DNA of 8,938 nt, taken from NCBI GenBank assembly GCA_026648125.1, contig JAPKGD010000042.1, forward strand, positions 1 to 8,938. The letters are read 5' to 3'. The notes below the pieces were generated by a model that was not told the origin of the DNA, did no database searches, and saw only the letters and a program-made list of their open reading frames with translations. This document shows, in pieces, positions 1 through 6,242 of the stretch (positions are counted from its first letter, which is position 1; each line of letters opens with the position of its first letter). A program made the translations under genes and the position numbers. Source of the DNA: Bdellovibrionales bacterium. Lineage in GTDB: Bacteria > Bdellovibrionota > Bdellovibrionia > Bdellovibrionales > UBA1609.

Positions 1-123
1 CAGCCATTCGATTGCCTTTTCAAAATCACCCTTCGTTTCTTCAAGGGCCTTTTTGCAATCCATCATTCCCGCACTTGTTCTCTCGCGCAGCTCTTTAACT
101 GCACTTGCACTCACATCTGCCAT
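1..123 (-). CDS. tsf: Elongation factor Ts, N-terminal fragment (cut by window edge)
   Basis: Only the first 41 codons lie in the window. Translating the minus strand from the ATG at 123-121 gives MADVSASAVKELRERTSAGM, followed by MDCKKALEETKGDFEKAIEWL. This is the UBA-like N-terminal domain of EF-Ts, the guanine-nucleotide exchange factor that recycles EF-Tu-GDP in the cytoplasm. The family signature around TGAGMMDCK is present as TSAGMMDCK (one Gly to Ser change). The start is well supported: a GAGGAG Shine-Dalgarno (131-136) sits 7 nt upstream, and the protein begins where EF-Ts normally begins. The gene follows rpsB after 55 nt, the usual bacterial rpsB-tsf order, so the two are probably co-transcribed. 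The reading frame is open to the edge; the rest of the gene is outside the window. Confidence 0.95.
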   Translation of the reverse strand, partial: MADVSASAVKELRERTSAGMMDCKKALEETKGDFEKAIEWL

Positions 124-171
124 GACTTTTCTCCTCAGTTCAAAATTTTGAATTCACGCTCGAATACAGAG

Positions 172-189
172 CGGCTGATTACTCAGCCG
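172..189 (-). promoter_or_regulatory. Hairpin spanning the rpsB stop codon (GUAA tetraloop)
   Basis: On the transcribed strand CGGCTGA (189-183) pairs perfectly with TCAGCCG (178-172) around a four-base GUAA loop. GUAA belongs to the stable GNRA class, and the rpsB stop codon UAA fills its last three bases. No U-run follows, so this is not a standard intrinsic terminator. In E. coli the rpsB-tsf spacer is known to carry a partly read-through terminator. By analogy this hairpin could attenuate transcription, stabilise the rpsB message or guide processing. The structure is plain in the sequence; its role is inferred. Confidence 0.5.
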
Positions 190-1120
190 TCTCTTCAGTT
201 GAAGTTTCGCCTTCGCCCTTTTCGCTTGAATCAAGCTCCATTGCGATTTCAACGTCTTCCGCTGTTCCAGCAGCAACAAGTTTGCGTCCACGAGCCATCT
301 TAACCACGGCTGGTCCGGCTGATTTTTCTTCTTTTCCAGCTCGGCCGCGAGGTGCTCTTTCAGGTTTAGCCTCAACGGTCTCTTTGGGCGCAGCTTCTTC
401 GGTTTGCTTGTTGCTCTCGCTTCGGACTTTGTCGGACCACTCTTTGTGGCCTTCCAAGTAGGCGTCAGCAACGAGGTTAGTGAAGAGTTTAATTGAGCGA
501 ATCGCATCGTCATTTCCAGGAATCGGAAAATCAATGGTTTCGGGATCAGTGTTTGTGTCGGCAATGCCAACAACAGCCATACCGAGGCGCTTGGCTTCAG
601 CCACCGCGATATGTTCCTTATTTAAATCCACCACAAACATCAATGCGGGGGAGTCCTTCATGTCACGAATTCCCTCGAGATGATCGTTTAGACGTTGCCA
701 TTCTTTTTCAATACGAGCGCGCTCTTTCTTAGAGAAAAACTCGAGTTCGCCCTTTTCGCGCATCTGATCGATTTTCTTAAGCCGATCGATGCTGGACTTT
801 ACAGTTTGAAAGTTAGTGAGTGTTCCGCCGAGCCAACGCTTAGTTACAAAGTAAGCGCCACAACGTTGAGCGGCCTCTTTGATGGGCTCTTGAGCTTGCT
901 TCTTAGTTCCGACAAAAATCAGTCGGCCACCTTTGGCGGCAATTTTTGCAACTTGATCAGCGGCGTTCTTGGCGCACACAACCGACTTTTGTAAGTCGAT
1001 GATGTGGATGCCACCACGATCCGTGTAAACATAGGGTTTCATTTTGGGGTTCCAGCGCTGTGTCTGGTGACCGAAGTGAACGCCCGCATCGAGCATTTGC
1101 TTCATAGTAATCTGGGCCAT
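179..1120 (-). CDS. rpsB: 30S ribosomal protein S2 with long C-terminal extension
   Basis: S2 is a structural protein of the small ribosomal subunit and is needed for S1 to bind. The 313-residue product has the full S2 fold: the N-terminal MKQMLDAGVHFGHQ motif (residues 6-19), RWNPKMKPYV (22-31), the GGRLIFVGTKKQA block (64-76), RWLGGTLTNF (95-104), the coiled-coil hairpin (about 105-155) and VVDLNKE / GIADTN / PGNDDAIRSI (163-210). Family members such as E. coli S2 have about 240 residues. Here residues 229-313 are additional: a charged Lys/Glu/Pro/Ala-rich linker, a more ordered stretch around GPAVVKMARGRKLVAAG (269-285), and an acidic Ser/Thr/Glu tail. The ATG start matches the family and has AGAGAGG (1127-1133) 6 nt upstream. 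The gene lies 55 nt before tsf and 162 nt after the preceding oxidoreductase gene, and its leader contains a strong hairpin. Confidence 0.97.
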   Translation of the reverse strand: MAQITMKQMLDAGVHFGHQTQRWNPKMKPYVYTDRGGIHIIDLQKSVVCAKNAADQVAKIAAKGGRLIFVGTKKQAQEPIKEAAQRCGAYFVTKRWLGGTLTNFQTVKSSIDRLKKIDQMREKGELEFFSKKERARIEKEWQRLNDHLEGIRDMKDSPALMFVVDLNKEHIAVAEAKRLGMAVVGIADTNTDPETIDFPIPGNDDAIRSIKLFTNLVADAYLEGHKEWSDKVRSESNKQTEEAAPKETVEAKPERAPRGRAGKEEKSAGPAVVKMARGRKLVAAGTAEDVEIAMELDSSEKGEGETSTEETAE

Positions 1121-1144
1121 CTTATACCTCTCTGGTTATGCCTC

Positions 1145-1188
1145 CTTCCCGTGGAACCTCACCATGAGGCACCAGAAAGAACGGGAAG
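1145..1188 (-). promoter_or_regulatory. Bulged hairpin in the rpsB 5' leader, candidate S2 autoregulatory element
   Basis: On the rpsB strand CTTCCCGT (1188-1181) pairs perfectly with ACGGGAAG (1152-1145). Inside, after a 7-nt pyrimidine-rich bulge on the 5' side, GG/CC, a U-U mismatch and GCCTCA/TGAGGT (1170-1165 with 1161-1156) form an apical helix with a 3-nt loop. The 3' strand runs straight into a consensus anti-SD match, AAGGAGG, which is too far (20 nt) from the rpsB ATG to be its normal ribosome site. No U-tract follows, so a terminator is unlikely. Autogenous control of rpsB by S2 through its leader is known in enterobacteria; I infer a similar role here without sequence homology to show it. 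Confidence 0.45.
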
Positions 1189-1238
1189 TGCGTAATTTAG
1201 TGGGAACGGTTAACACGCGGGGCGGCAATGGGCAAGCG

Positions 1239-1244
1239 ATCATA
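1239..1244 (-). promoter_or_regulatory. Possible -10 box for an rpsB-tsf promoter
   Basis: TATGAT on the minus strand (1244-1239) matches the TATAAT consensus at five of six positions. It lies about 120 nt upstream of the rpsB ATG, which would put the leader hairpin in the transcript. There is no recognisable -35 box at 17 nt spacing and no extended TG motif, so this is a weak call. It rests on the position in a 162-nt gap and on the expectation that rpsB has its own promoter. Confidence 0.2.
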
Positions 1245-1282
1245 TGGTAAAATCCCGGTGGGTTTCTGAGGATTTAGGGGAT

Positions 1283-2428
1283 TTAAGGGTTCGCCTCGGC
1301 GGGGGCCTCAGCCGTTGTCGTGGTAGCCGCCTGAGCCGTACTCGAGGTCCCTAAAAATGCTTCACTCAAGCGTTTGGCCATGTCTATTGAAGCCAAGGGC
1401 CCTTTCAAGGGGCTTAAAAGATGGGAAGCAAGCCACAGATTGGGGGATTCTGAGAGGCGAAATTCCTCTTTGGTCTTAAGGTTCATTTGTCCATGAGATT
1501 CGGGGCTGACCAAGAGCTTTTCGTCCTTGAGATCCGTAAGTGCTCCCTCATAGGCCCGTTTGAGCTGGCGCTTAAGGTGCTTCAGGGCATGGCTGAGCTG
1601 CTCAGAATCATCGCTGACTTCTTGGCCAACCAGGGTCATCCAAAGAGAATACTGGCTTCCATCGGCTTGGGCGGGCCAAACTCGCCCAAGGACAGGCTCG
1701 AACACCTGACCGCTGCCAAAGAGGACATGAATGCCACGCTCAAGACCGATAGGGCTCGAGTGATGGAGGTGCAGGGAAACCGTCGCCCATGTGGGGGCCT
1801 TGGCCAGTCGAGTTCGGTGGCGGCCCTCGATAGAATCGCCCGGCGAGAGATCAAGTAGCGCCCGTGGGCCACCCGTAAAAATCACCGAGTTTGCAGTAAG
1901 AATCTCATCCCCATTTATTTCCACGCCGGTCAGGGCGTGAGAGTCAAACAGGAGTCGTGTGGTTTCTTTTCGAAATTGAATCTTTGATGTCCACTTTTCC
2001 GCCAATTGGTCCGCAACAGCGGAGAGCTCAGGGGTGGTACGAATGCGCTCGGGAGAGATGTAAAAGTCAATCTCATCTCGGCTTGCAAAGTTGCGTTCGC
2101 CAAAGCCCACAAAAGACTTCAGGCGCCCTTCTTCAAAATGCATGGGAGAGTTGTCTTCAGCCGACTGTAAAATCTCAGATTGCAGCAGCTGACTCAGCCA
2201 GGACAAAAGGTCTCGGGACGAATCGCTGTTTGGGATGTAATCGAAGTGGGCTGGTAGTGGACCCTTAGGCCCGAGCAGAGGGCGAGCATAGCTTGCGGCG
2301 CGATCCCCAGCTTCGAAGATCGCCACGTCATGACCGGCTTGGTGTAAGGCTTCAGAGATAAGAAGGCCGCCAAGATCGGCGCCAATAACCAAGACTTCGT
2401 AATGCTGATTTTTTTTGGATTGAGCCAT
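1283..2428 (-). CDS. FAD/NAD(P)-binding oxidoreductase, amine-oxidase/phytoene-desaturase-like
   Basis: The 381-residue protein begins with a beta-alpha-beta dinucleotide fold: EVLVIGADLGG (residues 11-21), then a helix, then VAIFEAG (35-41), whose Glu39 is the expected FAD-ribose ligand. A later block with VIFTGGPRALLDL (about 182-195) and a C-terminal segment reading LWLASHLLSPLKGPLASIDMAKRLSEAF suit the second FAD contact of this superfamily. Substrate and partner cannot be read from the sequence. The glycine motif is unusual: the middle Gly of GxGxxG is Asp18 (codon GAT). The last 25 residues are an Ala/Thr/Glu/Pro low-complexity tail. The start codon lies 4 nt after the CFI-box gene's stop, with only TAGGGG next to it, so translation is probably coupled to that gene. 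No membrane segment or export signal is seen. Confidence 0.75.
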   Translation of the reverse strand: MAQSKKNQHYEVLVIGADLGGLLISEALHQAGHDVAIFEAGDRAASYARPLLGPKGPLPAHFDYIPNSDSSRDLLSWLSQLLQSEILQSAEDNSPMHFEEGRLKSFVGFGERNFASRDEIDFYISPERIRTTPELSAVADQLAEKWTSKIQFRKETTRLLFDSHALTGVEINGDEILTANSVIFTGGPRALLDLSPGDSIEGRHRTRLAKAPTWATVSLHLHHSSPIGLERGIHVLFGSGQVFEPVLGRVWPAQADGSQYSLWMTLVGQEVSDDSEQLSHALKHLKRQLKRAYEGALTDLKDEKLLVSPESHGQMNLKTKEEFRLSESPNLWLASHLLSPLKGPLASIDMAKRLSEAFLGTSSTAQAATTTTAEAPAEANP

Positions 2429-2432
2429 GCCC

Positions 2433-3305
2433 CTAAGAATTGTACGGATCTTGCTGCGAATTCAAGCTCTTCTGCGCTGCTCGCGCAATTAGGCGAAAAA
2501 CCGGAATAAGTGGGGACCTGACCCAAGGGTTCTTGCTGATCCATTGGGCGATGGGCGGAGAATGTTTGTAATAGGCAGCGATGGCAAACCGTCCAAGGGC
2601 TCTCTGAAGGAGGTACTGGTCGCGAAATTGGCGCAAGATCACCACTTCAGGCGCGAGACCATTAGCAAACACCGCAGTCGCAATAAAGCATCGGCCCCGA
2701 TTGCTCTTGGTGGACTTCAGAAAATTCTTAACAACGCCGGGGTTTTTTGCTGTCCGTGAAAAAGACTCCGCTTTCTTTACAATATCTGGGTACAAGGGGC
2801 TGAACGGAAGAAATTGACTCAGCTTTCCCGCGGCCTGGCCCATGCGATTTCCATATCTCGGAGAAGTGTCATAGATGCGGATGAGGTCCCAATACACGGA
2901 GGCCACCACGGTCAGTTCTTTCGAGCGAGTCGAGTTATTAAAGACTTCCGGCGAGAGGTCGCCCTTTTTCTTGTTATAGACCATTTCTAAAACGCGAAGA
3001 TATTTTTCGTAGGCCACCGCCGCCTCTGAGTAGGCCTTTTGGGACATCAGGCTGCGGGCTTGCTTGATCAGATTGACCCGGCTTTTCCATAGCATGAGTT
3101 TGTTGCGTTCTCGGGCATCCTTTTCAAGGCGCAGCTTTAGTCCTTGAGAGACGGCACCGGTGAGTTCGGCGTAGCAACTGGGGCACACCAAATTGGGAAG
3201 GGCCCCGTTGCTGCTCACGCTCGCTAAAACCAAGCGCATACCCGCGTCGATAGGCACGAGTTCCATGTTGGGGGTTCCACATCTCGGACAATTGCTGCCA
3301 CTCAT
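2433..3305 (-). CDS. Zinc-ribbon and CFI-box-CTERM protein, function unknown
   Basis: The 290-residue protein has three parts. Residues 1-45 hold two CxxC pairs (Cys6/Cys9 and Cys41/Cys44), a likely zinc ribbon with a 31-residue insertion. Residues about 60-200 are helical and charged; AYSEAAVAYEKYLRVLE (91-107) resembles a TPR helix, so a protein-binding role is possible. From residue 206 a motif starting CFIATAVF continues with LAPEVVILRQFRDQYLLQ, a YYKHSPPIAQWI segment and a hydrophobic end. I recognise this as the CFI-box C-terminal domain, found in many bacterial proteins and without an established function. The hydrophobic C-terminus could contact the membrane, but there is no clear transmembrane helix or signal peptide. 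The gene sits 31 nt after priA and 4 nt before the oxidoreductase gene. Its only SD-like sequence is AGGG directly beside the ATG, which suggests dependence on upstream translation. Confidence 0.75.
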   Translation of the reverse strand: MSGSNCPRCGTPNMELVPIDAGMRLVLASVSSNGALPNLVCPSCYAELTGAVSQGLKLRLEKDARERNKLMLWKSRVNLIKQARSLMSQKAYSEAAVAYEKYLRVLEMVYNKKKGDLSPEVFNNSTRSKELTVVASVYWDLIRIYDTSPRYGNRMGQAAGKLSQFLPFSPLYPDIVKKAESFSRTAKNPGVVKNFLKSTKSNRGRCFIATAVFANGLAPEVVILRQFRDQYLLQRALGRFAIAAYYKHSPPIAQWISKNPWVRSPLIPVFRLIARAAQKSLNSQQDPYNS

Positions 3306-3336
3306 CCCTAATAGATTAAGGTTTTAGGCCCATAAT

Positions 3337-5361
3337 CTACAACATGTTGATGGGATCAACGTCAATTTGCGCACTGGCTCCTTTAGGAAGCCAGGAGCTA
3401 TCGCCCATAAGCTGGCGGCAAAAGGCTCTCAGAACCATGGCATCCGGACACTTAACCAGCATCTGCCCGCGAAATTTGCCTCTCAGCTTAGCAAGCGGAG
3501 CGGGAGCGGGACCAAGGACCTGAATTTTTTCGTATTCTGATCGCGACTGGCGTAAAGTCTGGGCGCGATGCTGCAGAAGTTCAGAAGCCTGATCAAGGCG
3601 CTGCAGCGTTGGCCCTTGAATTCGAAACATCGCAAGACGTGAATAAGGCGGATAATTGAGCTCTTGGCGAGTGACAAGTTCATGTTCCGCAAAACCTTGG
3701 TAATCGTGGGACTGAGTAAAGAGAATCGCCGGGTGATCGGGATTATACGATTGAATGACCACCTTGCCTGGGTCATCAGAATGTCGTCCTGAGCGGCCGC
3801 TGACTTGAGTGAGAAGTTGAAAACTTCTTTCGGAGGCCCGGAAGTCCGGAAGAGAAAAACCAACGTCGGCCAAAACCAGGCCGACGAGAGTGAGACCAGG
3901 AAAATCAAGCCCCTTGGCGATCATTTGTGTACCAATCAAAAGATCAATCTTGCGATTTTCCACATCTGAAATGAGTTGCTCAAGGGCTTCGCGGGAATGA
4001 ATCTCATCTCGATCTGCGCGAGCAATAGAAAGCTCCGGAAAAAGCTTGCGCATGTCCTCTTCCACAAGTTCGGTACCGAGACCGAGGGGCTGCACTTCGC
4101 TGGATTGACATTGAGGACATTTTTCTCCCAGTCGATCGGTGTAATCACAATAGTGGCAGACCAAGTGGCCATGGCCATGAACGGTTAAAGAAATCGCGCA
4201 ATTGGGGCATTCAAAGGTGTGACCACAATCGCCACAAAATGCGGTTTGAGCAATACCTCGGCGGTTGAGAAAAAGCGCGACCTGCTCTTGCCGCGCAAAG
4301 GTCTCCTTCATCATTTCAAATAGGTGGCTACTCAACCAAAAGGGAAGAGGCACTTCCATAGTTTGGTCCCGGCGGGCCCGCCGCTCCTCTCTTAAGTCGA
4401 TCACTTCCACTTGAGGCAAGGCCCGGTTTTCCACTCGATGAGTCATGCGATGCAAGTGATAGCGTCCTTCTTTTGCTCTTTGCCATGATTCTAATGAAGG
4501 TGTGGCCGACCCCAAAACTATGGGGCAGTTTGCAAATTTCGCTCTCATAATCGCGGAGTCTCGGGCGTGATACTTGAGCTTTTCGTCCTGCTTAAAGCTC
4601 GATTCATGCTCCTCATCCAAAATGATTAACCCGATTTTTTCTAAGGGACAAAAGAGAGCCGAGCGAGCTCCGACCAAAATCTTTTTCTCGCCCTTAACCG
4701 CAGCCCACCATTGTTCGGTTTTTTCGCGTTCAGTTAAATGACTGTGAAGCACGGCGATTTTCTCGCCAAAGCGAGCGGAAAAGCGATCTAAAAGTTGTGG
4801 TGTTAATGAAATCTCCGGAACTAATACCAGCCCGCTTTCACCGCGCTCAATTACACGCTCGAGCAACTGAAGGTAAACTTCGGTCTTTCCCGAACCTGTC
4901 ACCCCATGAAGAAGATGAACAGAAAAGTCATTTATCTTTCCAATGTCTTCGACCACCTGAGCTTGTTCTTGGGTGAGCTTTGGAGCCGGCTTTGCGGCCA
5001 CTGACTTTACCACCGGAGCCTTGTGTGATTTCCGCTTTCGTTCGGGTTGATCCAACGGAGGAAAGGCCAGCGCCGTCACTTGCCCAATGGGGTAAAGGTA
5101 ATATTCGGCCAACCATTCCAGCCAAGAGAGATGGTCTTCTGGTATAAAGGGACGATTTTCTATGCGGGCCTGAATCGCCTTTAGTTTTATATTAGGCTCA
5201 AGTTTACCCGGCCCTAGAACCACACCACGAGCTTTGCGCTTTCCAAGGGGAACAAGAACGGATTGACCACGGTTTGCAGCCTCCTCGCCGGTGCCGTTCA
5301 AGTAGGTGAGCGCTCCCGAAATAGGAGCGTCGACAGCAATGCGAAGAAGTTCTTCACTCAT
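3337..5361 (-). CDS. priA: Primosomal protein N' / replication restart helicase PriA
   Basis: PriA is a 3'-to-5' DNA helicase that recognises stalled forks and D-loops and reloads the replicative helicase. The 674-residue protein has the expected order of parts. An N-terminal 3'BD domain (about 1-105) is followed by Walker A GVTGSGKT (153-160), the DEEH box (249-252), GSATPS (284-289) and the eight-cysteine zinc module (Cys376, 379, 385, 388, 402, 405, 415, 418). Next come the helicase C-lobe with GTQMIAKGLDFP (477-488) and motif VI QVSGRSGR (519-526), and a C-terminal domain ending DVDPINML. All catalytic and zinc residues are present, so it should be active. It is slightly shorter than E. 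coli PriA (732 residues). The ATG overlaps the upstream gene's TGA (ATGA) and has no SD, which indicates translational coupling. GTGs and ATGs further in would remove the 3'BD domain, so this start is preferred. Confidence 0.97.
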   Translation of the reverse strand: MSEELLRIAVDAPISGALTYLNGTGEEAANRGQSVLVPLGKRKARGVVLGPGKLEPNIKLKAIQARIENRPFIPEDHLSWLEWLAEYYLYPIGQVTALAFPPLDQPERKRKSHKAPVVKSVAAKPAPKLTQEQAQVVEDIGKINDFSVHLLHGVTGSGKTEVYLQLLERVIERGESGLVLVPEISLTPQLLDRFSARFGEKIAVLHSHLTEREKTEQWWAAVKGEKKILVGARSALFCPLEKIGLIILDEEHESSFKQDEKLKYHARDSAIMRAKFANCPIVLGSATPSLESWQRAKEGRYHLHRMTHRVENRALPQVEVIDLREERRARRDQTMEVPLPFWLSSHLFEMMKETFARQEQVALFLNRRGIAQTAFCGDCGHTFECPNCAISLTVHGHGHLVCHYCDYTDRLGEKCPQCQSSEVQPLGLGTELVEEDMRKLFPELSIARADRDEIHSREALEQLISDVENRKIDLLIGTQMIAKGLDFPGLTLVGLVLADVGFSLPDFRASERSFQLLTQVSGRSGRHSDDPGKVVIQSYNPDHPAILFTQSHDYQGFAEHELVTRQELNYPPYSRLAMFRIQGPTLQRLDQASELLQHRAQTLRQSRSEYEKIQVLGPAPAPLAKLRGKFRGQMLVKCPDAMVLRAFCRQLMGDSSWLPKGASAQIDVDPINML

Positions 5362-6242
5362 CGGAAGCGCTGGTAAAATTCGCGAATGATTGGTTGCTCT
5401 GGAATCTTAAGCACAACTTCGGCGCTCTTTTGCGCATCGAGTGAGCTCGTTTTGAGTTGGTCGCCCTTGAGATTACGTCCCAGCCATTTAACCGATGAAA
5501 CAAAGATCTGAACCGAATTTGCTCCAAAACTGTAGGTCCTTGCCCGAGGGAGCCAAAGCCCTTCAGGGTGGCGGCTATAGTCGGCCGCTTCAATGAGAGA
5601 TTGTGTGGGAAGCCTGATCTTTCGAACGACAAATTGATCTTGCTCTATCCAAAGCCCAGGAAGGGCAGAAGAAGAGTCAGGGGGAGTGGGGGTGCCAATC
5701 GCATAATTAATTGTTCCGCCGGTTCTCGAGAGACGCAAAAAATCCTGACTCGGATAAGAGTAATCCAAGCGCTCGGGACCACTCACAATCGGGTTTCGGT
5801 CGCGCAGTGAATCTTGAGGTGCAATTTTAAGAGCAACTAATTTGGGCTTCATGTTTTTAGAATAACGAAAATGAAAGAAAGGTTCGGCCCAATCCTCATT
5901 TAGCCGCAGTGACCTTAAGCTTCCCGTTTCATCTCGCCAGACCTTCTGGTTGGTTTCAAAAATAATCGAGCCTTGAATAAGGCCTTTGAGGCCACCCCGA
6001 CCTTCAATATTGACCCGCATGAGATTCTCACCCGAGACATACCAAGTTTCACGAACCACAAGGGGATCGGGGTCGCCGCGAAAAACCACATCTTGTTCGA
6101 TCAGATAAATGCCCCGACCGTGGTGGTCCGCCGTCTTTGAAATGATCATGTGATAATCGGGAATATAGGCGCGTGCACTTAGGCCTATCAGCATCAAACA
6201 CGTAGATACCGCCGCACAAATCAAGCGATGTCGGTTTCTCAT
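5358..6242 (-). CDS. Exported beta-rich protein, possibly LolA/outer-membrane-lipoprotein-sorting-like
   Basis: The 294-residue product starts with a clear Sec signal peptide: Arg/His-rich n-region (MRNRHR), hydrophobic core CAAVSTCLMLIGL, and a probable signal peptidase I site after Ala25 (SARA before YIPDY). Cys15 lies inside the hydrophobic core without a lipobox, so a lipoprotein is unlikely. The mature part is rich in alternating hydrophobic residues. The segment LWIEQDQFVVRKIRLP, then YSRHPEGLWLPRARTYSF, and a final VQIFVSSVKWL strand resembles the half-barrel pattern of LolA-like sorting proteins. That is inference from pattern only. The start is secure: AAGGAG (6253-6248) lies 5 nt upstream, and the ATG overlaps the galU stop (ATGA). 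The stop overlaps the priA start the same way. Expected location is the periplasm; I cannot name its partner. Confidence 0.7.
   Translation of the reverse strand: MRNRHRLICAAVSTCLMLIGLSARAYIPDYHMIISKTADHHGRGIYLIEQDVVFRGDPDPLVVRETWYVSGENLMRVNIEGRGGLKGLIQGSIIFETNQKVWRDETGSLRSLRLNEDWAEPFFHFRYSKNMKPKLVALKIAPQDSLRDRNPIVSGPERLDYSYPSQDFLRLSRTGGTINYAIGTPTPPDSSSALPGLWIEQDQFVVRKIRLPTQSLIEAADYSRHPEGLWLPRARTYSFGANSVQIFVSSVKWLGRNLKGDQLKTSSLDAQKSAEVVLKIPEQPIIREFYQRFR

Noticed and set aside
139..152. Perfect 14-bp palindrome TTCAAAATTTTGAA upstream of the tsf SD
   Set aside because: It is AT-rich, so an RNA stem would be weak, and one copy is not enough to claim a protein-binding site.
154..573. 139-codon minus-strand frame inside rpsB, and similar long frames inside priA and the oxidoreductase gene
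   Set aside because: They lie in alternative frames of confidently identified genes, have no SD and match no family I recognise; they are shadow frames.
1136..1165. Nine-codon upstream ORF (MVRFHGKEA) in the rpsB leader
   Set aside because: It has no ribosome site before its ATG, which lies in the hairpin's apical loop and stem. Chance ORFs this short are common.
1250..1282. Weak hairpins (AAATCC/GGATTT and ATCCC/GGGAT) followed by TTTT after the oxidoreductase stop
   Set aside because: The stems are only 5-6 bp with loops of 14-21 nt and a short T-run. That is too weak to call a terminator, although it is at the expected place.
5358..6242. Lipoprotein reading of the exported protein using Cys15
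   Set aside because: The preceding residues (VST) do not form a lipobox, and the cysteine lies within the hydrophobic core. A signal peptidase I site after Ala25 fits better.
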